Source: Desulfonema magnum (GTDB lineage: Bacteria > Desulfobacterota > Desulfobacteria > Desulfobacterales > 4be13). From it: DNA of 64,000 bases. Below, in pieces: positions 8,806-18,346 of this stretch. The stretch is from positions 1,240,001 to 1,304,000 of the forward strand of contig NZ_CP061800.1 of the NCBI RefSeq assembly GCF_017377395.1. Reading direction: 5' to 3'. The translations under genes were made by a program, and so were the position numbers. The notes beneath the pieces are model-generated. The model saw only the letters and a list, made by a program, of their open reading frames with translations, was not told where the DNA came from and ran no database searches. Each line of letters starts with the position of its first letter. The stretch's first letter is position 1.

Positions 8806-10707
8806 TCACACTTCTGAGTTATTGTTTCTGTACCATTCTTCCAATATAAGAAGCGTCCATATTCGTCTGCCATGATTGATCCTGCCTTTTTGGTGTTCAT
8901 TTACCATATGTTGAATGCAGTCCGGCCTGAAAAAATTGTAAATTTTTGAACTTGGGGAAAGAAGGCGGTCTTGTATCAAATCTCTGAGGTCTTTTTTGCA
9001 CCATTCTTCCACAGGCGCGGCAAAGCCCCTTTTATTTCTGTCCCGAATATTATCTGGCAGAGAATCCGTCCACATCTTACGAAGCAGATATTTGGTCCGG
9101 CGGCCTTTTATTTTCATTTTTTCGGGCAGACGGGCTGAAAATTCAACATATTCTTTATCAAGCAGCGGCGATCTTGCTTCCAGACTGTGGGCCATGGTCA
9201 TCCTGTCCATTTTTACAAGATTGTTCCCCGGCAGATAATTAAGCAGGTCTGTATAAAGCGTTCTGTCAAGAAAGGAATCCGCATAAGCGCGGTCAAAAAA
9301 TTCAGCTAAAAAAGCATCAGACTGATGCCCCTCGACAAGGGAACGCATTTCATCATTAAAGCATTCCTGTTTCATATCCTCGCTAAAATATGACCCCCAT
9401 CGGACAATGCTGGCTTTTGGCGAAGTTTTGGCAACCTGGGCAAGACGTTTGAGTCCCATAATCCAATTTGCCTCCACAGGTATGTCTGAAGGCTCCGGTA
9501 TCCGACTGACCATTTCAGGTATGATGCCTTGTGTAATAAATCGGGGAAGCGCGGCATAAGGTCTCACATAACGATCCAGCCAGTAGCGGGGATAACCTGC
9601 AAAAGTCTCATCCCCCCCGTCCCCGTTGAGTGCTACAGTAACATGTTGACGCGTCAGCTGTGCCAGATAATACGTTTGAAACGCACATGAATCAGCAAAC
9701 GGTTCGTCAAAGCTGCGAATAAGTTTGGGGATGATGTCTGCCATGCTTTCCGGGGTGACAATGAATTCATGATGCTCTGTCCCCCATTTTTCAGCGATTG
9801 CTCTGGCATATGGCAGTTCATTAAATGCTTCATAATTAAAGCCAATGGAAAACGTCTTAACAGGTTCCGTGCAAAGCTCGGCCATCAGCGTTACGACAAT
9901 GGAGGAATCTATGCCGCCGCTTAAAAACGCGCCCAGCGGAACATCGCTTATCAGCCGTTTTTTCACAGCTTGTTTTAATATCCTGTGAAGCTCCTCTGCT
10001 GCTTCATTTTCAGAAATCTGTATTTTGGGTTGATAGACAACATCCCAATATCGTCGTATCTGGTATGTGTTATCTTTTAAAATCAGAAAATGCGCCGAAG
10101 GAAGTTTGAATATATCTTTGTAAATACTATAGGGATCGGGAACATATTGAAGTGTCAGATAATGATGCAGGGCAACAGGATCAATTTCTTTTTTCACCGA
10201 AGGATGCTGCAAAAGAGATTTGAGTTCTGATCCGAAAACAAACCCTTCGCTGTTGCGGGTATAATAAAATGGTTTTTTCCCCATTCTGTCGCGGGCTGCA
10301 AAGAGTGTTTTTTCTCTGTCGTCCCATAAGGCAAAAGAAAACATTCCGTCGAGATGTTCAAGACAGTTTGTTCCATATTCCTCATACGCATGAACAATGA
10401 CTTCCGTATCTGTATTTGTGCGAAAAGCATGGCCTGCTGATTGCAGAGAAGAACGAAGCTCCGGGAAATTATAGATTTCTCCATTAAAAACAATCCATAT
10501 GCTTTCATCTTCGTTAGAAAGCGGCTGCTCTCCGGTTACAAGATCAATAATTGCCAGACGCCTGTGCCCAAGTCCGACATTATCCCGGATGTATGCTCCG
10601 TCACCATCAGGGCCGCGATGTGAAAGCACATTGTTCATTTTGTCTAACACATGAGTTTCGACCTTGTGTTGTAAATCAGAATAAACCAGCCCGCATATTC
10701 CGCACAT
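8806..10707 (-). CDS. asnB: Asparagine synthase-like glutamine amidotransferase (AsnB family), copy 1
   Basis: A 633-residue two-domain enzyme. The class II glutaminase domain starts MCGICGLVYSD, with Cys2 as the N-terminal nucleophile once Met is removed, and has LSHRGPDGDG and FNGEIYNFPELR. The synthetase domain carries the pyrophosphate loop LSGGIDSS and the LEARSPLLD motif. The family uses glutamine and ATP to make an amide from a carboxylate. Stand-alone members make asparagine, but AsnB copies in exopolysaccharide loci are widely thought to amidate uronic acids or related groups. GAGG lies about 10 nt before the start. A second AsnB-like gene lies upstream beyond a GT4. Confidence 0.9.
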   Translation of the reverse strand: MCGICGLVYSDLQHKVETHVLDKMNNVLSHRGPDGDGAYIRDNVGLGHRRLAIIDLVTGEQPLSNEDESIWIVFNGEIYNFPELRSSLQSAGHAFRTNTDTEVIVHAYEEYGTNCLEHLDGMFSFALWDDREKTLFAARDRMGKKPFYYTRNSEGFVFGSELKSLLQHPSVKKEIDPVALHHYLTLQYVPDPYSIYKDIFKLPSAHFLILKDNTYQIRRYWDVVYQPKIQISENEAAEELHRILKQAVKKRLISDVPLGAFLSGGIDSSIVVTLMAELCTEPVKTFSIGFNYEAFNELPYARAIAEKWGTEHHEFIVTPESMADIIPKLIRSFDEPFADSCAFQTYYLAQLTRQHVTVALNGDGGDETFAGYPRYWLDRYVRPYAALPRFITQGIIPEMVSRIPEPSDIPVEANWIMGLKRLAQVAKTSPKASIVRWGSYFSEDMKQECFNDEMRSLVEGHQSDAFLAEFFDRAYADSFLDRTLYTDLLNYLPGNNLVKMDRMTMAHSLEARSPLLDKEYVEFSARLPEKMKIKGRRTKYLLRKMWTDSLPDNIRDRNKRGFAAPVEEWCKKDLRDLIQDRLLSPSSKIYNFFRPDCIQHMVNEHQKGRINHGRRIWTLLILEEWYRNNNSEV

Positions 10708-10730
10708 AATGAAAATCCTCGTTATCCTCT

Positions 10731-10881
10731 TAAGTACCTAACCATAAGTTTTCGATATTTGCCAGGGAAAGAAACCCGGCTTTTTTTTCGGAATGATCCG
10801 CCTCCGCTCAGGGAAAAAGCCGGGTTTCTCCGCGGTTCACGGAAAAAAAAGATGTATAAAAAACTTTTGATCGGGTACTTA
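10731..10881. mobile_element. MITE-like element family 1, copy A (151 bp)
   Basis: It starts TAAGTACCTAACCATAAG and ends CTTTTGATCGGGTACTTA; the two ends are imperfect inverted repeats. Inside is a second inverted pair, GAAACCCGGCTTTTTT and AAAAAGCCGGGTTTC. Each end carries TA, as expected for a TA target duplication. It fills most of the space between the AsnB and GT4 genes. Related copies lie at 24789, 45909 and 46421. Confidence 0.8.
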
Positions 10882-10901
10882 TTTTCACCTGATAAGAAAC
10901 C

Positions 10902-12044
10902 TCAGTTTCTCCGTTCTAAAATATGGTTACAGACATCTGCATACTGCCTTGCAACAGCATCCCAGCCGAATTGAGATTTTATTTTTTGAATATTATTTTG
11001 GCCCATTTTGTTTCGTAAATCCCGCGATGAAGCCAGTCTGCATATCGCATCGGCAATGGATTTCACGTCTTTCGGAGGCACTAAGAATCCGTTGATGCCA
11101 TTTTCAACAAATTCCTGAACCCCTCCGCTGCGAGCCGCGATAATTGGCAGTCCGCAGGCCATGGCCTCGGTGAACACCTGCCCGAAACTGTCGCCGTAAG
11201 ATGGAAGCACAAAAATATCCGCGTGACAATATATCCGGGGTAATTCATGATGCGCCACAGGTCCCAGAAAAGCAACTGAATCTGTTAAATTCAGCAAGGC
11301 TGTTTTTCTTTTCAACGCTGTTTCAAAGTATCCCGTACCCGCGATGGAAAGATGAAACTGATCTTTTGGCAGTTGGGAAAGGGCTTCGAGCAAATACTGG
11401 ATGCCCTTCAGTTCCAGCAGGCGGGCAACCGTCAGAATACGCACAGGACCGCCTGTATTTCTGGGAATTTCAGAAGGCTGAAAAAGATGGGTGTCCGCAC
11501 CGTTATAAATTACCTGATAGTTTAATGTCGGCTCAATTTGCTTTGCAAATCGTCCCAGATCATCACTCAGCGCAACCACTGCATCGGCTCTGCGCCAAAT
11601 CAGGCGGTTCACAGGGGTCAGCAGTCTGTGCATAGTCCGAAGTTCACCCGGATTGTATCCCGGGACATCTCCTCCCCTGAGAGAAACAATAAAAGGGAGA
11701 GACCTGCCCACACAGAATGAAAGCAGACCTGTGGGAATACTGAAAAAATAATGAATCAGATCATACTTGTTTTCCCTGACAAGCCTTCGGATAAGAAAAA
11801 ACGCCCGTATAAGAAACTCGGCCATTCCTCGGATTCCGGTCTCATGAACGCTTTTGCGACGCACTTTCAATGAATAAATACGCGCTCCCTCCAAATGATA
11901 ATAAAAATTTCTGGTTCCATGAGAGGTGACAACGTCCACGCGTGCCCCGATCCTGGCGAGTTCCCGGCACAAATGCCAGCTGGCCCGGCCCGCGCCACCG
12001 CCAACCGGAGGAAATTCATAATTGACAATCAGCACCCGCATCAT
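10902..12044 (-). CDS. Family 4 glycosyltransferase
   Basis: A 380-residue GT-B enzyme. The N-terminal domain opens MMRVLIVNYEFPPVGGGAGR, the Gly-rich acceptor-side loop typical of GT4. The C-terminal donor domain has RILTVARLLELKGIQYLLEA, then PSYGDSFGQVFTEAMACGLP, the EX7E motif region, and GVQEFVENGINGFLVPPKD. It probably transfers a hexose from an NDP-sugar to the growing lipid-linked oligosaccharide on the cytoplasmic face. The start codon directly follows the stop of the second AsnB gene (TGAATGATG), with AGG as a short ribosome-binding site, so the pair is translationally coupled. Either of two adjacent ATG codons could be used. Confidence 0.9.
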   Translation of the reverse strand: MMRVLIVNYEFPPVGGGAGRASWHLCRELARIGARVDVVTSHGTRNFYYHLEGARIYSLKVRRKSVHETGIRGMAEFLIRAFFLIRRLVRENKYDLIHYFFSIPTGLLSFCVGRSLPFIVSLRGGDVPGYNPGELRTMHRLLTPVNRLIWRRADAVVALSDDLGRFAKQIEPTLNYQVIYNGADTHLFQPSEIPRNTGGPVRILTVARLLELKGIQYLLEALSQLPKDQFHLSIAGTGYFETALKRKTALLNLTDSVAFLGPVAHHELPRIYCHADIFVLPSYGDSFGQVFTEAMACGLPIIAARSGGVQEFVENGINGFLVPPKDVKSIADAICRLASSRDLRNKMGQNNIQKIKSQFGWDAVARQYADVCNHILERRN

Positions 12045-13913
12045 TCACCTGTAATTCCATTCCGATTCTTTTTGGGTGAACAGCCAAGTATTCCAGAGAA
12101 AAAGCCTGTGGTCATTTTTACCTTCCTGATGTGCCTTTATTTTGTTTTCAATAAAGGACTTGTTCATAAAAAAGTCATTCCTGTTTTCGGGCCATGATAA
12201 CATGCCTTTTGAAAACCATTCGCCAATTGGCACTCCGAATCCTTTTTTCGGACGATAAAGGATGGTTTTGGGAAGAACAGGCTCCAGTGCTTTCTTGAGT
12301 ATATATTTGGTCTGCCCATTGCGATATTTCCATTCATGAGGAATCCTTCTCACAAAATCCACCAGTTCTATATCCAGAAACGGCGCACGGACTTCAAGAG
12401 AATTCATCATACTTGCCCTGTCCGCCTTTACCAGAATGCCATCCTGCAAATAAAGTTTTGTGTAAAACTGCAATGTTTTATCCACAAGATTATCCTGAGA
12501 ACACGCTTCCCACTGCTCAATGGCTTCGGAATAAATATCTTCAATGTCGGCAGGTTCCTGAAAAAGTTCTTCAAGATCATTCGGTTCCAGAGGCCCCAGC
12601 CACACCGGATTCCAAAGGTGTTTCGGATACGAGAGTCCGCTTAATGTGCGTTTCAGCTTGAAGTCCAGGCTGATATTCTTATGCGAAACCGGAAGCAGGC
12701 TCACTGCCATTCGGATGCCCTGGTGAACTGGCCGGGGAACGAGTTTGCTGTAAAGCTCTGCGAGTTTCAGGGCATGAAACGGATCATATCCCGCGAACAA
12801 TTCATCTCCGCCGTCTCCGCCCAGTGCCACCGTCACATTTTTTCTGGTTTCGCGGTTCAGCAGATATGTGGGAAGGAGAGAGCTGTCTCCCATGGGTTCA
12901 TCCAGCCGGGCCGTGATTTCCGGCAGCATATTTCTGGCTTCCTCAATGGAAAGTATTTTTAAATGATGATCTGTCTCAAAAAGTTCAGCAACTCTTTGTG
13001 CGTATTCAGACTCATCAAAACTTGCCTCCTGAAACCCAATGGAAAAAGTTGAAAGTTTCTCGCTGTCTGTATCTTGTGCGGCAAAAGCGGTGATGGCGGA
13101 TGAATCAATGCCGCCGCTCAGGAAAACGCCCAGAGGCACATCAGACATCAGCCTGCGACGGACTGCTTTGCGAAGCAGGTCCCGCAGGTGTTCCCCCCAT
13201 TCTTCTTCGGGATTTTCAGGAACAGATTCAAAGGGTTCCAACACAAAATCCCAGTATTTGCTGACCGTTAGCGAAAAGTTGTTCAGATTGAAAATCAGAT
13301 GATGACCCCCGGGAAGCTTATAAACCCGCTCGTAAAGGGAACCGGGCGCGGGGATGTAGCCATAAGCAAAATACTTTTTCAGACTTCTCTGAGAAACAGC
13401 CGCGTCCACAAAAGAATGCTTTGTTAATGCTGTCAATTCCGATGCAAAAACAAACGTGTTATTTTGCTGAGTGTAAAAAAGCGGCTTTTTGCCAAACCGG
13501 TCACGGCTTAAAAACAGAATATTCCGGGTCCTGTCATAAATGGCAAAGGCCCACATACCGTTAAGCCGGTTTGGCAGCTCCGTTCCCCATTCCCGGAATC
13601 CGTGCAACAGCACTTCTGTATCTGAATGATCAGACAGGAAAACATGCCCTCTGTCCCGGAGTTCATTACGGAGTTCTTTATGGTTATAAATCTCTCCGTT
13701 AAAAACCACTCCCAGGGTCTGGTCGGACGTCCACATGGGCTGGTCTCCGCCAATGATATCTATGACAGACAGCCTTCTGTGTCCGAGGTAAATTCCCTTG
13801 TCCTGATGATACCACAGGCCCTCGGCATCAGGCCCCCGGTGAGAGAGTGCGGCCGTCATCACGCTGAGATCATCAGTACTGCCTTTTCCTGCAAAACCGC
13901 ATATACCGCACAT
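12045..13913 (-). CDS. asnB: Asparagine synthase-like glutamine amidotransferase (AsnB family), copy 2
   Basis: A 622-residue paralogue of the enzyme at 8806-10707. It has MCGICGFAGKG with Cys2, LSHRGPDAEG, FNGEIYNHKELR, the ATP loop LSGGIDSS and LEVRAPFLD. Sequence differences run through both domains, so the two copies are not a recent duplication. The stop codon abuts the start of the GT4 gene. Two AsnB-like enzymes around a glycosyltransferase suggest that the polymer contains amidated uronic-acid-type residues, or that the copies act on different sugars. Primary asparagine synthesis remains possible for one of them. Confidence 0.9.
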   Translation of the reverse strand: MCGICGFAGKGSTDDLSVMTAALSHRGPDAEGLWYHQDKGIYLGHRRLSVIDIIGGDQPMWTSDQTLGVVFNGEIYNHKELRNELRDRGHVFLSDHSDTEVLLHGFREWGTELPNRLNGMWAFAIYDRTRNILFLSRDRFGKKPLFYTQQNNTFVFASELTALTKHSFVDAAVSQRSLKKYFAYGYIPAPGSLYERVYKLPGGHHLIFNLNNFSLTVSKYWDFVLEPFESVPENPEEEWGEHLRDLLRKAVRRRLMSDVPLGVFLSGGIDSSAITAFAAQDTDSEKLSTFSIGFQEASFDESEYAQRVAELFETDHHLKILSIEEARNMLPEITARLDEPMGDSSLLPTYLLNRETRKNVTVALGGDGGDELFAGYDPFHALKLAELYSKLVPRPVHQGIRMAVSLLPVSHKNISLDFKLKRTLSGLSYPKHLWNPVWLGPLEPNDLEELFQEPADIEDIYSEAIEQWEACSQDNLVDKTLQFYTKLYLQDGILVKADRASMMNSLEVRAPFLDIELVDFVRRIPHEWKYRNGQTKYILKKALEPVLPKTILYRPKKGFGVPIGEWFSKGMLSWPENRNDFFMNKSFIENKIKAHQEGKNDHRLFLWNTWLFTQKESEWNYR

Positions 13914-13932
13914 GATTCAAAATTCCAGTTTC

Positions 13933-14080
13933 ACTCGATGTTCAAGTGTTTTTTGTCATTCCTGCGAAAGCAGGAATCCACTGTCTCCGGATTCGTAAAA
14001 TCTGTAAAAAACGGATTCCTGCTTTCGCAGGAATGACAGACTTTTTGTTCGAATCAGGTCAAAAAACTTGAACATCGAGT
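13933..14080. mobile_element. MITE-like element family 2, copy 1 (148 bp)
   Basis: It begins ACTCGATGTTCAAG and ends CTTGAACATCGAGT. Inside each end is GTCATTCCTGCGAAAGCAGG or its complement, so almost the whole element can form one long hairpin. Other copies lie at 20885-21033 and 45730-45903, with a short version at 18272-18328. Three AGTTTCA heptamers directly abut its right end. Confidence 0.85.
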
Positions 14081-14098
14081 TTCAAGTTTCAAGTTTCA
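14078..14098. repeat. Three AGTTTCA heptamers at a stop codon
   Basis: AGTTTCA is repeated three times. Read on the - strand this is TGAAACT, and the stop codon of the interrupted membrane-protein gene (14089-14091) lies inside the array. A far longer array of the same heptamer is at 36341-36556, also at a gene's stop codon. Confidence 0.85.
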
Positions 14099-16437
14099 CT
14101 TTTGGGTTTCAGCTGATCCCCCCGGAAAATCCATGACTGATGGTAGCCTCGGTAATTTATAACGAACTCAGGCGGAACAACATCAAAGTTCAAAGGATTT
14201 TTCTTTTTATGTGCAGGGGGGCGGACAGTTTCAAATTTCAGATATTTTATACCGTCGTACATAAAAGCACTGCGAGTGATAACATAATAGTCATTTTTTG
14301 TAAATCGCAATTCATTACGCAGCATAGAAAGCACTTTGACCGGTATTTTTGCATCCAGCCAATCTCCTGGGAAAATATAGTATAAGCGGACATCATCGCA
14401 ATTTGCTTTTTTTTGCAAGCACATTTGCTCGATTTTTTTTCCTGCGATCATAATCTCCTCTCCCCAGCCTCTCCACGCACCGCTGCGTTGTCTTCCCACA
14501 GGAGGCTGAAGATTAAATTCATCTGGAAAATTGCACCATACAGGACGAAACGCGCCGTGTACAGGAGCAAACGGCATAACTTCCAAAAACATGGCAAATA
14601 TCGTAATGAAGATTATAAAAGTGCGCAAATTCCGGCTGATCATAAGTTTATCAAAAAGATATAACAGAAACAGCAGAAAAAGCAACAATGGTATGTTCAG
14701 ATATCGCATTCCTGCCGGCGTAAGTGTCAATCCGTAAACTAACGGGACTGCCAGGACGCTGACACCAATGACAAACCACCAGATTGAAGCCCCTCTGCCC
14801 TTTAAAAATAACAGCATAACGATCATCAGCAGAACGAAGACCGTTGGCAGCGCGTCGAAAAAAACAGCATAACATTTCATACTATAAAAGAGAGTATGGG
14901 GTATCAGACCAGATGCGCCGTAGTGTCCCGCCATCCTGTTAAATGTCGGTGGCTGATAATTCCCGGGTGCTACCGGTATGATTGGATCTATAAAAGTTTC
15001 CGGAGGAAAGAAGTTTCCAATGACTCCGATAAGTAACGTCGAAACAAACACAAACAGAACAAATTTATAATTATACTTTTCAAAGTAATCCGTCAGATAG
15101 TATATACCTTTTTTGTTTTTCAATCGAAAAGCGATGAACCTTATGAATTCTGAAATCAGGACCACTCCGAGTAATTCCGCCAAAATAATAAAAACATGAA
15201 ATATCGGTTCTGCTTTCAATGACTGATATATACTCAGTTTGCCCAATATCGGCCATGTCCAGTTAATTAAAGGATGAGCCAGTCCTTTTAACGGAGGGAG
15301 TGATCCCCCGCGGGCCATGCCCACAATTAAATAACTGAGCAGGCTGACAGATAAAGCTGTCCCTATGGCGATGGTGGCATACCACATGAGCATGCCGAGT
15401 CGCTTTTTAACATCAGGGACATAAAAAAAATTTGAATGCTGATAGGAGCAGTAAACATACACAAGAATTGATATAAGCAGGATGGGAGACGCACTCAGTT
15501 TTTCCTGGGCGGCAAACATGGCGACAACGACCGCAAGCAAACCGGCTTTGTTATCATGGTGTTTAATCAAAACAGAGAGACAGATAATTGCGATGACCGC
15601 GAACAACATTGAAAACAGATCATAGTTAAATATTATCAGGGCCATATTGTTTGAGGGAAACAAAAAGAACACCCCCATAAATAAGACAAAGTTCAATTCC
15701 CTGTTTTCATTTTTAAAAAAATATTTATCCATTAAAAAATGAATAAACAAAATTGGCATCCTTCATATTTGCCCAAAAGTACTTTACACTTTTGGTGATT
15801 TGAAAAAAAGTCCATTTTTTTTCAATCTACAAATTTTGTAGCTAAATAAAAGTAATATTTACAAATAGATATTGTAAAATCTACAAATTTTGTAGTTTTT
15901 TACACACTTCAAACATGATTAGCTAAAATTAACTACAAAATTTGTAGTTTTTTTTGTAATAGGTTGTTTATATTATAAAAATAATCAAAATTATCATGAA
16001 TTAAAAAAAACATAAAAAATTCATTTTAGCTGAAAGTGTAAACTACTAAATGAAGGATGCCACAAAATTGATATAAATCCCATATACCAGTGCAATGCCT
16101 TGGCAATTATTTTAGGGATATTAACATTTTTTGAAAAATCAGTAAGCAGATTTAAAATCGAAAAAATTGTCCCGATTGTCAGGTCTGTGGTCCGGCTGGC
16201 GCCAAGGTTCCATTGCCGCATGTCCGAATTTTTAAGATCGGTTGCCTCCCGAATGATATAAGTTTCATCAACAGTCAGAAATGACAAGCTGTTACTCATT
16301 GAAAAGCAGAGTACAGGGATGAGTACTATCGTGATGAATATGCTGAATTTGAAGTTTTTTTTTCTTGGAATATAATACGCATACAAAAACAAAGTGATCA
16401 GACAAACAACAAGCAAATTATATTCAAATATATTCAA
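14089..16437 (-). pseudogene. GT-C-type polytopic membrane protein gene, interrupted by a 307-bp element
   Basis: The N-terminal part (16437 to about 16062) has two hydrophobic helices around an extracytoplasmic loop with LTVDETYIIREATDL, an acidic motif typical of GT-C glycosyltransferases. The C-terminal part (up to 15754) has about eight more hydrophobic segments and a soluble tail. Removing the element at 15755-16061 and one copy of ACAAAATT rejoins the frame exactly, giving MGFISILFIHFLMDKYFF across the junction, for a protein of roughly 690 residues. As it stands, the N-terminal frame runs 10 codons into the element and stops. The TTG at 16437 has AAGGA just upstream; a GTG at 16465-16467 is the alternative. 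The intact gene probably encoded a lipid-linked sugar transferase or polymer-handling protein of this locus. Confidence 0.85.
15755..16061. mobile_element. 307-bp MITE-like insertion with 8-bp target duplication
   Basis: The ends are GGCATCCTTCAT (left) and its reverse complement ATGAAGGATGCC (right), and similarity continues inward through TTTACACTTT. It is flanked by identical ACAAAATT at 15747-15754 and 16062-16069. The interior is very AT-rich, has no coding capacity and holds three near-copies of the palindrome CTACAAATTTTGTAG. GG-ending inverted repeats with an 8-bp duplication are compatible with mobilisation by an IS1595-type transposase; that assignment is tentative. No transposase gene is in the window. 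Confidence 0.85.
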
Positions 16438-16552
16438 AGCGTATCCTTTTTGTCCTTTGCAAATCACGATGCGGATGCAGGTAAAACAAATATAAACAGC
16501 AGATTAAATAAAATATTTCATAGTACACGACCAAATAAATTTTGAAGGGCGA

Positions 16553-16585
16553 AGACCTCCGAGGTTTTCAAAACCTCGGAGGTCT
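16553..16585. repeat. Perfect 33-bp palindrome
   Basis: AGACCTCCGAGGTTTTC is followed by its reverse complement, giving a strong hairpin. The same palindrome type occurs inside the element at 43155-43245, in variant form near 35400-35450, and as a half-site near 59697. It lies between the transglutaminase-like gene and the interrupted membrane-protein gene; nothing else is evident in 16468-16624. Confidence 0.8.
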
Positions 16586-16624
16586 GATATCCAACTCACC
16601 CGTCAGAACTTATTTGGTTAGACA

Positions 16625-18226
16625 CTAGTCTGTCCAAACACATGCTTCTGTTTCTGTATTTTTTCCATCCGGGAAATGAATATTAATCGTGTTTTGCCCC
16701 TCATGAAGTTTGAGGAGAGCCATCCTTGCAAACTGAAAATAAGTTTTCACCCGGAAAGAAGATAAAAGAACAGAAGTCTTTGCTTTTAATCGAAAAAGCA
16801 CTGAATATGCATATGTGGGGGACGGGGTCAGGACAGCAAAAAAAGCATCGGTCGTCAAATTAAGATCAGGCATGAGTTTATGATGATGTGTTGTATTGTT
16901 TGCCTGATCAATGAGCAGCAGATCCGCATCTCCTTCAGAGCGGACGGTGCCGGATATGCGCCCGCCCACAAACGGGAAGGGAGATTCAAAATCCACCTGA
17001 ATGCTTCCGTCTTCTTCCGAATCATTTACAATGGCAATTCCGTCCTTTGTTTCCTCTGCTCTGATCTTCCCTGATACGAGCTTCAGGTCAGCAACATTCA
17101 GGTGATACTCAAAAAAACCATTATAATACTCCGGAACATTCTGGGGATATTTGCCGAGAAAATATTTTCCGATGTTATGATTCATAAACACAATTTTTTC
17201 CCCGGTCCGTAACTGATATCTGATTTTATGATCCGCGGCCGCGTTGTTCCAAACTCTTTTTCGGCCCTTTATGTAAAAACTGAGTTCTTCTTCGGGTTTC
17301 AGGATATCTGTCTGACCGTTTGTGTAAAAACCGATTTCCTCCCCGGGGACATTTCCGAGCATGCAAATTTCTTCCACACCATAGAGTTCTCCTGAATTTT
17401 TGTCATAAAAACAGATGCCTCGGTCCGCATCGAACATTCTCCATTTTCCGTTTGCATAAATTTCCGACACCACATGACGGCCTTCGCCAATCACCCAGGT
17501 TCTGGCTCTCAGCCCTGCCATTTCTGCCAGTTTTGAAAGCGTTCCGGCTGTATCATCACAGAAACCGTAACCATAAACAGACAAATATTTAATAACATCA
17601 TATTCTTCAGACTCCTCTGTGACCGGCACGAAATGATAGCGGTTCTCTGCGACAAATCGCCAAAGCGACCTTGCCCGTTCCAATTCATTCTCAATAGAAA
17701 GATGCCCCGCGGATTCCAGAAGATGCTCTGCCGTGTCCCAAAGGTGTTTCTGATACAGAATGGGACCGGTCACGGTTTTTTCTCCCTTATTTAAAATTTC
17801 ATATTGATAGTTCTGAATTTTGGGAAGCTCAATGTTGGCCGTTTTTTTTGAAAGAATGATAGGAAACTTTTTTTGATAATTATTTTCGTCAGACAAAGTT
17901 TCAGTGGAATTTGCAGCAATCTCCTCATAATAATTCGCTCGGATATTCAGCTTGCATAACACTCTCAGCATATCTTTCATAGAAATTTCATCAATGCTTT
18001 TGGCGGGAAATGCTAACGCTTTTCTCAGGTTGGTGAGATATAAGATTTCCTGTGAACTGAAGGAGAGGCGGCTTTGTCTGGCACAAATATCATGGTACAG
18101 TTCATTGTCGTAAACAGCGATTGCCAGCAATGCAAGCACAATGATGCCTGCTAATATCGCAACAACATGCCGTGTGAAATGATAATGTTTTTTTACAGGA
18201 TTTTTATCCGAGACTTGTCTCTGCAT
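16625..18226 (-). CDS. Membrane-anchored transglutaminase-like protein
   Basis: A 533-residue protein with an N-terminal signal anchor (about residues 20-38, HVVAILAGIIVLALLAIAV). The middle holds a transglutaminase-like Cys-His-Asp core: Cys223 in YGFCDDTAG, His251 in GEGRHVVSE and Asp266 in WRMFDADRG. A probable beta-rich C-terminal region follows. Bacterial proteins of this superfamily act as peptidases, amidases or cross-linkers; the reaction here is unknown. It most likely acts in the periplasm on a component of the surface polymer. The start was taken as the first ATG; a TTG two codons upstream is possible and no clear ribosome-binding site decides it. Confidence 0.75.
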   Translation of the reverse strand: MQRQVSDKNPVKKHYHFTRHVVAILAGIIVLALLAIAVYDNELYHDICARQSRLSFSSQEILYLTNLRKALAFPAKSIDEISMKDMLRVLCKLNIRANYYEEIAANSTETLSDENNYQKKFPIILSKKTANIELPKIQNYQYEILNKGEKTVTGPILYQKHLWDTAEHLLESAGHLSIENELERARSLWRFVAENRYHFVPVTEESEEYDVIKYLSVYGYGFCDDTAGTLSKLAEMAGLRARTWVIGEGRHVVSEIYANGKWRMFDADRGICFYDKNSGELYGVEEICMLGNVPGEEIGFYTNGQTDILKPEEELSFYIKGRKRVWNNAAADHKIRYQLRTGEKIVFMNHNIGKYFLGKYPQNVPEYYNGFFEYHLNVADLKLVSGKIRAEETKDGIAIVNDSEEDGSIQVDFESPFPFVGGRISGTVRSEGDADLLLIDQANNTTHHHKLMPDLNLTTDAFFAVLTPSPTYAYSVLFRLKAKTSVLLSSFRVKTYFQFARMALLKLHEGQNTINIHFPDGKNTETEACVWTD

Positions 18227-18271
18227 AAACAATGAATAAAATCTGATTCCCTGTTTTCATTTGCAATTTCC

Positions 18272-18328
18272 TGATGATCAAATTTTTTGCTCCGATCCGG
18301 CCGGACAGGAAAAAATTTGATCATCGGG
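18272..18328. repeat. Short derivative of MITE-like family 2 (57 bp)
   Basis: GATGATCAAATTTTTTG and its inverse AAAAAATTTGATCATC flank a short CCGATCCGGCCGG core. Only the ends of the family-2 element remain, so it looks like an internally deleted copy. It lies in the 120-bp gap between the GT2 and transglutaminase-like genes. Confidence 0.65.
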
Positions 18329-18346
18329 TGATTTGTGATTGAAGAC

